NCBI GenBank assembly: GCA_021229015.1
Contig: CM037783.1
Location: 58,972,516 to 59,036,515, forward strand
Length of the DNA stretch: 64,000 nt
Source of the DNA: Solen grandis
Taxonomy: Eukaryota > Mollusca > Bivalvia > Adapedonta > Solenidae
Direction: 5' to 3'
Under the pieces are notes generated by a model. It worked only from the letters and a program-made list of their open reading frames with translations. It did not search any database and had not been told where the DNA came from. The position numbers were made by a program, and so were the translations under genes. Positions 45,876 through 59,150 of this stretch are shown here, one piece after another; positions within the stretch are counted from its first letter, which is position 1; the number at the start of each line of letters is the position of its first letter.

Positions 45876-45975
45876 NNNNNNNNNNNNNNNNNNNNNNNNN
45901 NNNNNNNNNNNNNNNNNNNNNNNNNNNNNNNNNNNNNNNNNNNNNNNNNNNNNNNNNNNNNNNNNNNNNNNNNNN
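45876..45975. other. Assembly gap (100 N)
   Basis: Exactly 100 N. With the gap at 25350-25449 it isolates a 20.4-kb contig, so the order and orientation of that contig relative to DESI2 and PC are not proven. Confidence 0.98.
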
Positions 45976-46707
45976 GGTTCTGATCATATCCCGGTGGGGC
46001 ATTAGTGTATCAGAGACACATTTTATTGTTTTTATCAAGTTGTTGTCCATTCACATCACTCATGCTAAGGAATCATGCATCATCAGTCATTGTTTCTGTT
46101 TACATCACCAGTTTGACCTGTTTTATAAATAAGTTTTATGCCTAAGTTTTATAGTTTGTTGTAACATTTACCCATGGCAAACAGTTTGGATGTATTCAGA
46201 AATCATGCACCATGTCCATCTATATGTTAATCCCATGGTTGTGTTGAGGTTTGTCAGTTTGGCCAACTTATATATGTCTTCCCAACTCCTAAGCTTTTCT
46301 TATATATATATATAGGATTTCTCACTAGCCCAATATATCAATCATTGACTCCATGCAAAGTGATGTATGGTAAACTTGAAGGTGTCTGTCTATAATAATA
46401 TCACCTGTACATCTTCATCTTTATTGATGATGATATTTCAGCAACACACATGTTTTTTTAGTATTTATAAATACATGCAAAACTTGTCTCAACATAATCA
46501 TGTTCTGTAATTATACAGTGCTGTATGAAATGCACTCAAACCATTTATTAATGTGTGTATCACAGATTTGCAACATATAATTTCCTCACTGGCATTAAAT
46601 GCACATACTCTTTGTTTATGTACATTTCTTTCCTGTTACAATGTAGATGTTGAAAATCCAGTTTAGTCAGTTATCATTCTTTGACAGTAATGACCTTGTG
46701 AATGACC

Positions 46708-46949
46708 TTAACCCTTTCCCTCATATATACTCCTTTTGACGCCCTCTATAGGTATCACATAAAGCCTGATCTGCAGAAAACCACAGTTAAACCTTACCAA
46801 ATTTAATTACAAAATCCTCATTTCCAGACCACTGAGGAGCAGCGAACAGCATAAAACCTGATCAGCCTGCGAGTTACTCGCAGGCTGATCTGGTTTTATG
46901 CTGTTCGCATAGGTCTTTTCATGGTTTCCTCTATGGGGGAAAGGGTTAA
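46708..46949 (+). mobile_element. TTAA-flanked MITE, copy 3
   Basis: Full-length copy (242 bp) with TTAA on both sides and the intact internal hairpin. Confidence 0.85.
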
Positions 46950-49353
46950 GGAATTGGAGACTGTTCTGAGTCTATGACATAGTTATAGGATATATTTCAT
47001 AATCATAGGACAAAGGTGTATATTTATCATTATCAAGGATATATGCTTAAAGTATTCTGTGGAACTATTGCTATTGATTGAACAACAGGTTTGTTTCCTC
47101 TGACAGTAGGACGGATGTAACAATTCATTCATCAGCCGGCAGACCATGAAATCAATATTAAACCGGTCTGTTGACTGAAGTTGTAGTATCGTCTAAACTA
47201 TTGACCTTGAAAAGGTTGTGCAGTTCGTTTTTTTCTACTCAGTTCTTAAAATGAAAATCTCATCTTGAAATATTTGTATTATACTCTGTATTATGTATTG
47301 ATTTTTTTAAAGCTGCACCCAAATTCATCGTTGAATTTTCTTTGTTGAAAAACAGAAGGTTATGTATTATAGATTGTGTTGGGATTTTAACACTTGTAGA
47401 GTCTAAGCAGTAAACACCCCTGTACCATTGCCTGTGTTGTGAGAGAATGTAGCTTGCCTCATTTAATACTACACATCAAGGAGTTTTATGTGCTTTTCAT
47501 TTACTGTATATATTTGCTGCTTTATTGGGTGATGTGAGGTCTAAGTTGTAAGTATAGGTAAGTGGATGACTGTAGATATTGAGTTTGTAGATATTGGCAA
47601 CGTGAGGTTTAGTAGAAGCCCTCAAGATCATCACTGTTTGAGAAGGTCAAATGATACTACATGTAGTGTGTGATCACGCATGGGAAACAATGTATTGGTA
47701 CTGTGTTATATTTATATGATGGTTGGATAATACCTCTTTGGTGCAGAATGTTTAACCTTTTAGCACATAGATATGCAGTTTTACACCATGGTTTGTCATA
47801 TATAAACCAGATCAGGTTGAAAACAGTTTTCTCTGTGAATGGTCTTCATCTCAAGATATTGAGTAAAAGGATATATAGTGAATTGTTTAAAGAATTGGAG
47901 GTTTCAGCTTGTTATATGGCTTTTTATTTACATTCACACTCTATTACAATTATTATTAATTTACAGTTATTTTTTTCTTCTGTGGGACAAAAATTGTTCC
48001 AAAAGATAGGGGGTTATGCTTATGCACAGTGTTTTAAACTTAATCAGTCTGATGGTTATTTTGGAAGTGTTATATTGATATTAACTGCAATCGATAATTC
48101 TAGATACCATCATACATTTGCAAGTTAAACCTTGAGGAAAAGGCAAAAATATGTTCAATAACTTCTCCCTAAATGAATTAGTAATTACTGGTCTGCTCTT
48201 ATAAGCTGCATATCATTACCATGAATCGGGCTTTAGATCATGTTTATAAATTTCTTTACAAAAATCAGTAGGTTTCAAGACAAAAAATTAAACTGAACTA
48301 AGGATAACAACATTATTTTACTGTTTTAAGCTTGATTTCAAAAATTGATCAGCATTTGAAAGGTCTCCCAAAGCACTAAAATTATACACAACCATAGTCT
48401 TTCAATAGAATTCTTGTTTAAGAGATATAAAATGTCTTTAAAAAAGATTTTCCTGAAACTGAACAAGCAATGCACGGTGGGATGCTAACGCTTCACCTTC
48501 AGTGAAAATTTTATGCAGATCAGTAGGAAAATTCATGACTGTGAAGTTGCTAATTTTTAATATATACTCAAAGGAAAAAGAAATACAGGGTAACTAAAAT
48601 CTGTAGTAGCCAGACTCAAGATTTTACCTCCTAACCTTGCAATAAACCTCATATTGATAGACCCCATGTCATTCTAAAGCATTTATTTTGTTTGAAAAAA
48701 ATCTTTATTAAAATAATATGACTGTAATTCCAATGAATACTTCCTATTTAAAATTGACACAAAAGTTTACCTTGCATTTCTTTTTTCTTGAGTGTACGAA
48801 ATTGCTTAAAATGGCATGACATCATATGACGTCAAACATCACAAAATATTAAGTAGACCTTTGGGCTTATATGCTGTCCAATTTTCATGCTTTCAATTTA
48901 TCAGGAGCCTTTTTTTTTAGAGCCAAAGTTTGAATCTGGATTTTTTCCATAAAATCTTGTCCTTTTTGACTGCACATCTACATTATGAATTACACATTGG
49001 CATGCATGTGAACATTTCAAGACAGTCCAACCAGAATTGATGGCAACAATTTCTTTTCAACTGGTTTCATGCCCTCACACTCAATGGTAATCATCAGACT
49101 CATTTTTCCACAGATATCTGATACTTTGTTTTTAGAATTCATTCATTTATTTAGATGTGTGAAAAAATCTCAAATGTTCACCCAATTTTAATTGAATTTT
49201 CTACATTTTTAACCAAATTAAACTTTGTACTTGTGATAATGGAAAATTTGAAAGTTGTTATTCAGTACAAGCTAGAAGGTTATTTGACGATATCTGGTGA
49301 TATGCAAAGAATAAAATAACGCCTTAAGGCCTTTACTTTGTACCTTTAACTTT

Positions 49354-49580
49354 ATAACCCTTTCCCTCATAGAGGAATCCATGAAAAGACCTATGCGAAC
49401 AACATAAAACCAGATCTGCAGGCTGATCAGGTTTTATGCTGTTTGCTGCTCCTCAGTGGTCTGGAAATGAGGACTTTATAATTAAATTTGGTAAGGTTTA
49501 ACTGTGGTTTTCTGCAGATCAGGCTTTATGTGGTACCTATTGAGGGCGTCAAAATGAGTATATATGAGGGAAAGGGATAA
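49354..49580 (-). mobile_element. MITE, copy 4 (inverted, hairpin shortened)
   Basis: Same termini but flanked by ATAA on both sides. About 15 bases of the hairpin apex are missing (ccagatctgcaggctgatc), as expected from slippage at a cruciform. Confidence 0.8.
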
Positions 49581-52534
49581 ACAACTGATGGAGATCTTTA
49601 TTTTGCTGTAAATCAATAAGATTTGCATGTACACAGATAGCCCTGGGAGGTATCATTTAGCAAGTCAGACTATTTTGTTTGAAAAGCAGTTCATAAGGCA
49701 AAATTTGTTTTGATTTGAATTCTTCACAAGTGGACAGTGTGATTGCTATTTAGAATGGTTCAAAGTCCAGTGGTGTGTTATCTATGAAGATGTGCTGTTT
49801 ATGTAACGCAGAGCAGCTACTGTTCCTTTATTCATAACTGAGACACACATTTGAATTCATGTACTGTGAAGGTGAGCATTATTATGTTTTAGTTCTCTTG
49901 TAATATTTAACAGCCCATCAACAAGTTTGGTACACTTTGTGGCTTTATTTTGCCTTATTGAGGTAGATTCATTACAGTAGTGTCATACTGCACATTCACA
50001 GCTAAATGCTAGTTCAGTCGTTACTTTTTTCTCTATTTTTTTTATGCATGTTTTGATTCTTTGCCATGTTTACTATCAGACATGGATTTAAGGTCTTTGA
50101 AATAATTGCTGTGACAGTTAAAACACTTTGTGCAATGTTTTTGTTGTGGCTTTGTTCCAGTATCAGAAAACAGTTATATCATCGGATCATGTTTTTGGAA
50201 GTGCTCATTGTCAATAGGTACAAACATGTACCAAGCACTGTATTGCATTTCTCATGACATTTTGTGTGTTTCAAGTTCATGGTCAAGGTTCTGGCATGTT
50301 GCTGCATGTTGTTTATGAATGATCACAGCCATGCTTGTGAATGACTGGTCTAGGGCAAGCTCCTGTTCACATGGATAAATTAATTCTGTCTGAACAGGAT
50401 CATGGTTTGGTCAAAAACATCATTTGTCCTTGGCCAGTCAGGGATTTAAATCCTATGTATGGTTGGATAACATTTTTACAAGAGATTTTCCTCTCCTATA
50501 TCAGATTTCTGTGAGATTTTCAGCAAAAACTTAAGCAAATCTCTTAAAATCTTACCCAGTATAAACCCTTTATTCATATAAATAAAAAAAGCTGCCATAA
50601 TGAAAATAAAACGAAAACCTATTGATATACCCAGTACTGTATGGTTGTTCTTATGTTGCTATGATCATGGGCTCCCTTGGTTACCATTTTCTGATTGCAA
50701 CTAAAAAAGTATAATAACAGATGAACATTTTTCTCTTCTGATGACTCTCAAGTTAAACAGGTAATTATGTGCAGACGCCAGATTTCATTCATAAATGCTT
50801 TGTAGCTTTGTTATTGTGTTGACACAGGCTTTTGTAAATATTTTGAAATTTCAGTCTGATTCTTCAAAGTACACATATTTTCTCCTTTCTTCAACCAAAT
50901 TGTGTTTGAAATTTGTCAGTTTGAAGTAATTTTGTCTGTTATAACTGACATACTGTCAAAGTTTGAGGAAACACTTGAATGCTTTTACTGTACTAAGGGA
51001 GATCCAGAACAATTGCATTATGTTATTTAGACGTTTTCATTCTGCCCTGCCTGAATAGTTGCATTTTTTTTTTCTACACCTTAAATGATATAGATGTATT
51101 TTGAGTGGCATATGATGAGTCTCTCCTCAGGTTCATCTAACCAATTTTTTAGCTCAGATTCTACAAACTTCACAGCCAAGAAAAAGCCATTGTTACATGT
51201 ATATTCCATTTAAAGTTCTGTAAATTAATATTCACCAAGTCATAAAAACATGTACATGAAAATTCATGAGATAAAGATTTGATATACCCTTGCTTCATCA
51301 AAGAGAAGTATAAGTAGAGACTTTACAGAAATCACTTGAATTTCTCAGTCCCTTTGCATCCTGTCACATACAATCTTTTCTTTATAAGGTTGAGTCAAGG
51401 CAGTATATAGCAGCTGCATGCATGGTTATTCATTACCTGCAGTGATACCTCAAGTTATTTACATCACTTTTTTCAACCTGTCCATGCACTGAGTTGATCT
51501 TAACATTAATTGTATTGAATCCTCATTAGTGCTGTCTCTATCAACTTCGCTGTCTTTGTTTGAGGGTTAAAACACTTGTTTGTCCAGTTGAGAGGTTACT
51601 GACAGGTAAAACTGGGGAAGAAACTAACTGGGGGAACAACTTGATTGTTACACTGGTACCTTTTAGTGAATTATACTGAAACAGAAGATGTTTGAAACAA
51701 GTTACAGTTTCCAGAAGGTGAGTCTGTGTTGCAGGACAAGAAAATAATGCTAGTGCCATATGACCTTATTTCTGTATATTTGTACAAATGAGTACCAGAA
51801 CAGGATATTTTTGCACTTTATCTGAAAAGTAGGACAGGATTGTTTTCAAAATAACACAAGTTCATGTATAGGAGTTCAGTGGTCTGAAATAATAAGGTCA
51901 TCCAGCAGTGTAGTCCAGATCTTAGATAAGTGATCTTCAGGGGATCTCATTAAGTTTTTAGGAAGATTGACCGGTTGAATAGGATAAGTTCTGTTTCCAG
52001 TATACTGTGGTATGTGTTAAAAATAACCCTGCAGCACTAAAAGTAGATACCATTTAACAGCTATTGAAGTTAGGGTTATGAGTGTGAACAAGTTCGAATC
52101 TTTATACACATGTAATTGTGGAATATAAAATTGCAAATGGCCAGTTTTATATGAAAGGCTGAAAGGATTTTGAGAGCTTGGTGCAAAACTAGATTTAACC
52201 AAAAAAAAATAAAAAAAATTAAAGATACTTTCATCTTGGGGGCTTATGCTAGTTTTGACCCATGATTTAAACCATAAGAAAGTCAGATGACTGGTTTTCA
52301 GTATCATTTGGTTTTTCAGTGCTCATCTTAAAATTGATGAGTTACAAATGGTATAAAACTTGAACAGACTGTGTGATGCGTGCAGCCTGATCTAGTTTGA
52401 TACTGGTCACATCTATAGGTCATTTCCTTAGTATCTTATATAATTTATGTGGAAAAAAAGTTTAATATTTGAAGTATTTTAGTTGTAATCAATGATCAAT
52501 GAATGACATTTTTATGCTATCAAAAGGGTGAACA

Positions 52535-53150
52535 TATAGTTGCCTCTTTGTCCATCCAGTGTCCATCTCGTCAGTCCATCAGTCCAGCCGTCACACTTTT
52601 TATCTGGAGCATAACTCAAAAAGTATAAAAGCTATTAACTTGAAACTTCACAGGTGGATAAATCTAATGAAAAAGAAGTGCAGTGCAGAAGAGCCATAAC
52701 TTTGCACATTTTTGGGGTTATTGCCCTTTGTTAAATTTCATACCTAATTTTGGCTGGAGCATTACTCATGCACTATGAGACGTATAACCTTGAAACTTCA
52801 TAGGTGGATAGACCTCATGAAGGAGAATTGCAGTGCACAAGAACATTAACTCTGACATCATATTTTGAGTTAGTTCCCTTTGTTAAATTTCATACTAAAT
52901 TTTTGTCTGGAGCATAAATCATGCACTTTGAGACATATAACCTTGAAACTTCATAGGTGGATAGACCTCATGGAGGGAATGCTGCACACAAGACCCTTAA
53001 ATCTGCACATCATATTTTTGGAGTAAGTGCCCTTTGTTTAATTTCATGCTTAAGTTTTGCCCAGAACATAACTCATGCACTTTGAGACATATAACCTTGA
53101 AACTTCATAGGTGGATAGACCTCATGGAGGAGGATAGTAGCGTACAAGAA
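52535..53150. repeat. Four ~152-bp tandem units
   Basis: Units share ttgaaacttcataggtggat, agacctcatg and ccctttgttaaatttcatac, with anchors at 52640, 52790, 52943 and 53097. The left end has a gtccatctcgtcagtccatc-type stretch. It is a bivalve-type interspersed element. Confidence 0.8.
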
Positions 53151-53439
53151 CCACAATATTGTCTTATAATTTGCAATATATTGTGATTATTTTGAATATT
53201 AAAAAATACTGTATAGGAAAATCATATCGCAATATTGTATTGTCAGCAAACATATTGCAATAACAGTTCTACTGTGATATATGGCCTGCCCCAAGTGTTA
53301 ATAGGTTAAAAATGAAAAATGGATGGATAAAAATTGCGATATTATATTGTCAGCAAACATAGCAATGACCGATCTACTGCGAAACATTGTGTTAATCCTG
53401 TGAGAAAGCGTAGACTTGACTATTTGAGTTTACCGTCCC

Positions 53440-53570
53440 TTCAACAGTATTTCAGTCATATAGCGACGTCCAGCTAAGTACAGGTGGAGGAAGACCCAGA
53501 ATGCACAGAAGCATCCGGGTAGAACCACAAATCTACCGCAAGCCAGCTGGAAGGGAGAAAGTGTAGTTCT
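53440..53570 (-). mobile_element. SINE core fragment (inverted)
   Basis: Shares tcatatagcgacgtccagct and ccgcaagccagctggaa with 42650-42840. Confidence 0.7.
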
Positions 53571-53662
53571 GGAAACATAATCAGTTTCCAAGGGCTTCTT
53601 TTTTTTTATTTTGAAAATATAAGGTTTTGGCAGTGTTTTCAAGTGTCCCAATTATTTAGATA

Positions 53663-54598
53663 TACAGTTGAACCCCGGTTACTCCACCACCTCTCATTCA
53701 AATACCGGCGTCATTGAAAATACTTTGTTGGTCCGATCACTCTCCTTCTTCTATATAAAAATATCTGAGTCATTCAAATTGTGCCATTCAAATACCTGGC
53801 CTCATCCAAAAAGATTTTTTTGGCCCGTGCCAATCAATTTGTATGATTTTCGCACCTCCTTATCCGAAGTCACTGACGAGCATTAATTATCGGGGACATT
53901 TTGTAAACAAACAATGTAAAGGTGCGAACATCAATTCATTACTGAAATGGGTGGAGACAGCCGCTTACAGTTTAAATAAATTGTTAATTAATTGAGTTGT
54001 TGTGCAGTTCAGTCATAAAGGTGATGATTGTGGTATTTCGGATACTTTAAAGGAATTTAGGAAAATTTAAACAAGTGTATCAAGCAGACCACGATGACAT
54101 TGTTATTCAAGACGACGTTGATGTAACGTTGATACATGTAGTTACTTGTGGTTAAGTCAGACATGATGAATGCTCATATATGCAGAAAAAATGAATGTTG
54201 GTAAGTTAAATATTAATTATCCATTTGCTGTTTTCAAGACAGCGTTTATATTGGGCACATGTGGTCGCTTGTGATTTAGTAAGACCTGATAAATATACAT
54301 GTATGTATGTATCTTTGTTACTGACATATGCATTGATTATCTTTATATCGAAATCATTTATGTATAAAAAGATGAACGATGTGAAATAAAAATTGATTAT
54401 CTATAGTCGATTTCATTTACATTACTTAATCATAACATATTTTAAAAAAGTGTACATATACGTTCACTGCATGAAAAAAGTGGGTGGGATGGGCTTTTGT
54501 CTCAACTATTGACGTGATATGGGTTATTCGAATATATGCCTTACTCGAAATAAAACGCTGATCCCCGGGATTTCGAATAGCAGGGGTTCGACTGTATT
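53663..54598. mobile_element. Pogo/Tc1-like TIR element (non-autonomous)
   Basis: The left end tacagttgaaccccggttac is the inverse of the right end, gcaggggttcgactgta. A TA flank at both sides suits a Tc1/mariner-pogo target. The interior repeats cattcaaatacc motifs. No transposase is seen. Confidence 0.7.
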
Positions 54599-55039
54599 TA
54601 GTGTTATTAAAGGGGATATTACCCTGTACCATTTTTTTTACATATTAAAAATGTATGTTGCTGAGTATTTAACAGATTTTCCACACATCAAATATACAGA
54701 AAAAAAAAGTCAAGCAATTAATGATGGAATGGTAAAAATAAAGACAAATGATGAAATTTATGTTTATGTACTCCAGTTAGAAATACATGTATAAGTTTCA
54801 AATAATAATACAACAATAGTTTTCACAAATGATAGAAAATGCTAAGGTAAACATTGTAAACAAACGATGAAATGCTAATTAACCCATTGACACAAAGATT
54901 CATCACAGTTATGAGCATGTGGTGTAGCTTTAAAAAGGTGCAGAACAGGATCCAAGTTATTTATCTCAACAAAGGCCCCTAAGAGAGAATATAAGAATAT
55001 ATGTGTATTTTATGGTATTTTAACTCTTGTATGTAAATC

Positions 55040-56035
55040 ATTTTTAGCTCACCTGACCACCTAGATTGTTAAAATAATTTTGATCCATAAAAAACATGGC
55101 CGCCTGGGGCAGGGCTTATTTGCCTTATATGTATATAGTGAAAAGTTTAAATGACATCTTATCTGTAACCGATGGACAGAATTTGATTAAACTTGGCAGG
55201 GATGATCTTTGGGTGAACCTCCACAAAAGTTGCTAAAATAAACATGATCCATGTAGAACTCTGGTTGCTATGGCAATGGAAAGAAAAAAATATGATAACT
55301 TTAAAAATCATCTCCTTCAAAACTACTGGCCAGATTTCAAAATGTTTTAGTACAAATGTTCCTTGGGTAACAGTCTACCAAAGTTGCTAAAACTGTTCCG
55401 ATCCGCAAAAAACATGCTGGCCATGGGTGAGGCTAATTTGCATTATATGTATATAGTGAAAACTTTGACATCTCCTGAAACCGCTGGACAGAATTTGATT
55501 TAACTTGGCAGGCTTAATCCTTGGGTGAACCTCCCCAAAAGTTGCTAAAATAAACTTGATCCATGTAGAACTCTGGTTGCTATGGCAACAGATTTTTTTT
55601 TTTTTAAAAATCATCTCCTTCAAAACTACTGGCCAGATTTCAAAATGTTTTAGCACAGATGTTCCTTGGGTAACCTCTTCCAAGATTGCTAAAATTATTT
55701 GGATCCGTAAGAAAACCTGGCTGTCAGGGGCGGGGCCAATTTGCCTTATATGTATATAATGAAAACTTAGAGCGACACCTCTTCTGAAACATTTGGACAG
55801 TATTTGATTAAATTTGGCAGGGATGATGCTTAGGTGAACCTTCACAAAAGTTGCGAAAATAAACTTGATCCGTGTAGAACTGTGGTTGCAATGGCAATGG
55901 AAAGAAATGAATTACGAAAACCTTTAAAATTATCTCCCTCAGTATTACTGGCCAGATTTCAAAATGTTTTAATACATATGTTCCTTGGGTAACCCTTTAC
56001 TCAGGTGAGTGATTCAGGGTCTCTATGGCCCTTTT
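55040..56035. repeat. Interspersed element with ~303-bp tandem units
   Basis: Starts ttttagctcacctgaccacc and ends actcaggtgagtgattcagg then ctatggcccttttg. Three units share ggacagaatttgatt, gaactctggttgctatggca and gccagatttcaaaatgtttt. The minus-strand open frame at 55387-55845 is repeat sequence, not a gene. Confidence 0.8.
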
Positions 56036-57156
56036 GTTTTTTTATATTGTTAGTTAATGAACTTAGATCTTATTTCACAAATAAATATATTTAAACAAAG
56101 TTTTAAAAAGATGAATATACATAGTTGACTGAATTAATGGAAGGAATTAATGTCTCTAAGGATGAAAAAAAAAAGAAGAAAAAAAAAGACAAGCGGCACA
56201 AACGAGGCACAGATTATTTGAAGGATAAAAGTCACTGATGTCTAGTTAATCAATAGTTAAGGTCTATTTATAGCATAAAAAGGGAGCCAAAAAATCAAAG
56301 TGTAAAACTTCCCACGATTTATATTAAATTTTAATACAACTCGCAACTTTCAAGAAGAAAATTAACAACAAAATACAGGTGATAGCGCGTGTGCACACAC
56401 TTAGGTTGATTACGTCTCAAAATGACATAATTTACAATAAAGTGAAATAGCTGAAATGCCACTTGATGTTCATTTTGCAAGTTATAGTGGGTAGGAAGAG
56501 ATATAAATTTAAAAAGAGAGCTTAAGAGAACTAAAAAAATAAGTAAAGAATGCAATCAACACATATGAAATTATTGTGTCTTTCTTTATTATCGTCATTA
56601 GTTTATTTAGATATAACCGAATATATATAAGTTATTTGGCTTGTAGGTTCCACGTTTCAAGAGAATTGTATGGATGAAAAATGAGGGTTGACTCAGACTG
56701 GAATCAAAATAATCAACATTGATTTGTGTTTTGTTTTGTATTTAACCACAGATTTTTAACTCCAGATTTGGTTTATGCGCATTAGATTTGATCTTGTTAC
56801 TGCTGAATGTTCATCCACCAAAGTTGATAGTGTACTGTGATGTAAAGGACTGAGGGAGGTTGCCTTTGTTTCCTTTCAAGTTGAGAATATGCGTGTAGAG
56901 TTACTTAAACTGCTTTATTGATCTGTCTGTTCAAAAACTTGAATTAAAGCCAAAACAGACTGTAATTGCTTGGATACCTGTACTGAAGGTTCAAGTCTTG
57001 TTTGTTTATGTGCTGGAATACAGAGTTTTCTTGGTAACTGTTTTTTCTAAAGTCTCTTTCTTTTTCATAGGAAAAGAAAAGTCAATCACTCTTTTATACT
57101 ATCATTCTGGTAGGTGTGAAAAAGAGGTAACCATTGTATATTGAAAGCTATGAAAG

Positions 57157-57157
<1 letters not shown>

Positions 57158-57249
<92 letters not shown>
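57158..57249. repeat. (AT)n microsatellite
   Basis: About 90 bp of AT dinucleotides with one phase break near 57179. Confidence 0.97.
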
Positions 57250-57252
<3 letters not shown>

Positions 57253-57609
57253 GGTTATTTTCCATAAATCATTGTTTTTCAAACAAAATGTAATATTTTC
57301 CTAATGAAGATATGAAGGCAATTTCTCAAGTAATTAAAAATCTGTCATATTGTTCAGTTATTCATTAGAAATGATAATCCAACTATTGAACTTTTCCTTA
57401 TTCAGAACATGAATGAAAGAACATTAAAGCACTAGTTCTGGCAGCATTGCCATAAAAGTTATGGTAGTGTTGCTGATGATAGCATTTTGACATTTGTATT
57501 CTGTATAAAGCTTTACAATGGGAAATAAATAATAATAGCAGGTGGAAAATATTCATGTTGTTAATGCATCATTTCATCAGGATTACATAATTATAAGATG
57601 TGTTTTGTT

Positions 57610-58375
57610 GTTGTTTTTTGCCCAGCTGAGCATGTAGTGCTCATTGAGCTTTTAGATCAATGGCTTCCTTGTTTGTCCGTTGTCCAAAATTGTTTCAAAC
57701 GGCATATTTTTTGAAACCACTGGGTCAAATTTGATAAAACTTGCCTGTGATGTTCCTTGTATGAAGCTCTACCAAAGTTACTCAAATGGTTACAGTCTAT
57801 TGCATATCTGGGTCACAGGAGCTAAAAATTGATTTTAAAAAAACATCTTCTCTGAAACTACAAGGCCTAAAGCTTAGATATTTGGATTGTGGCATTGTAT
57901 AGTGGACCTCTACTGAGTTCAAATCATGACCCTGGGGTCAAAATTGGCCCAGCCCCAGGGGTCATTTGAATTTACAAAAACTTATATAGGAAAAACTTGA
58001 AAAATCTTCTTGTCAGTAACCACAAGGCCTGGAGGTCAGATATTTAGTGTGTAACATGGCCTAGTGGACCTCTACCAAATATGTTGAAATTGTGGCCTTT
58101 GGGTCAAAATTGGCCTGCCCTAGTGGTCACTTGATTTTACATAGACTTATATAGGAAAGAATTTTCTAGCACATGGGGTCAGGAGTCACTTGATATTAAA
58201 TAGACTTATTTGAGCTATGACCTTCAAAATTTGGATGGCAGGTACAGTTTTTGTGTGGAATTTAGATACTTCTGCATGGTTTATGTAATCAGTATGACCC
58301 ATAATACTATAGGCAATGAAGGCAATATTTCTCAGGTGAGCGATTCAAGGCCATCTTGGCCTTCTTCTTTGTAAA
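57610..58375. repeat. Reverse-orientation relative of the 4885-5990 element
   Basis: Begins gctgagcatgtagtgctcat and ends ggtgagcgattcaaggccat, the inverse of the ends seen at 4885-5990. Internal units contain accacaaggcctggaggtca and cctggggtcaaaattggccc. Confidence 0.8.
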
Positions 58376-58942
58376 CCAGTTCAGTCATCATATTTCTTGC
58401 CATAAATCGTTCACTGATTCATTAATTAAAGGCATTTCTTTTACATGTTGTATAGAGATATTAATGCAAAGTGTGGGTTATGTGCTTGAAAATAGTTATA
58501 ACTGACAAATTTCATATGGAATTCAAAACATTTTAATGATCATAAATTATTTAAACTGACCATACTCCAAAAACAAAACTACCCATACCAGGCATCCAGT
58601 TTCACCTAAGTATACATCTGATACCTTAACTTTTAAGTCATTCATAATATTTTCCACAATGCACAGAATCACAGAATCTGTAGGTTGTGGACCTACAAGG
58701 ATCTCTAACATGTCTACTTGATCTAATTGATGTTGAGCCTTTCCATACTGACTTGCTTTTATGCTTTCAGATATCTTTGATTTATGTTTTGATTTGTCAG
58801 TCAACTGATTACTTCAGATACAAAACTTATATAATTATACAGCCAATTATGAATATTCCACTGTCTTTATCATTCCAGGAAACTGTTGATTGCTGGGAAA
58901 TCTAAATCTTAACTCTACTGGTCTTGCCTTGACAATCTCAGA

Positions 58943-59150
58943 ATGCTGCGTCTGCAGAGCAGGGCAGCACAACTTCGCCATGTTGCTGGTTCCCAGCTAC
59001 TGGAGGGTGTTGCAGGGCTGAAGCCCAGGCCTGGGTACCGCCTTCCAGCGGGGCTGTCTTGTGCATCTGCCCAAACAACGAAACAGTCGTCAACATCGCC
59101 ATCATCTGCCAGTATACAGCCCATACAGAAATTGATGGTAGCTAACAGAG
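58943..59150 (+). CDS. PC: PC exon 1 (coding part; presequence and first biotin-carboxylase residues)
   Basis: 69 codons plus one base, donor agag|gtgagt. A strong acceptor (atcattccag at 58869-58878) suggests this exon begins at 58879 with 64 bases of 5'-UTR, so an upstream non-coding exon is expected. Confidence 0.9.

Larger units (their letters stand above)
45976..52530. other. No gene recognised
   Basis: AT-rich unique-looking sequence apart from two MITEs (46708-46949, 49354-49580). A 152-codon open frame at 47670-48128 has no recognisable motif and no splice or promoter context, so I do not call it. 5'-UTR exons of PC could lie here or further right. Confidence 0.4.
54599..58878. other. 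Upstream flank of PC, repeats only
   Basis: Holds the repeats at 55040-56035 and 57610-58375 and the (AT)n tract at 57158-57249. The remaining stretches (56036-57157 and 58376-58868) show nothing recognisable. Confidence 0.4.

Noticed and set aside
47670..48128. 152-codon open frame on the plus strand
   Set aside because: No recognisable motif, amino-acid composition typical of AT-rich non-coding DNA, and no splice or promoter context.
55387..55845. 152-codon open frame on the minus strand
   Set aside because: It lies entirely inside the ~303-bp tandem repeat element and repeats itself (LxFILATFGEVH-type pieces), so it is a by-product of the repeat.
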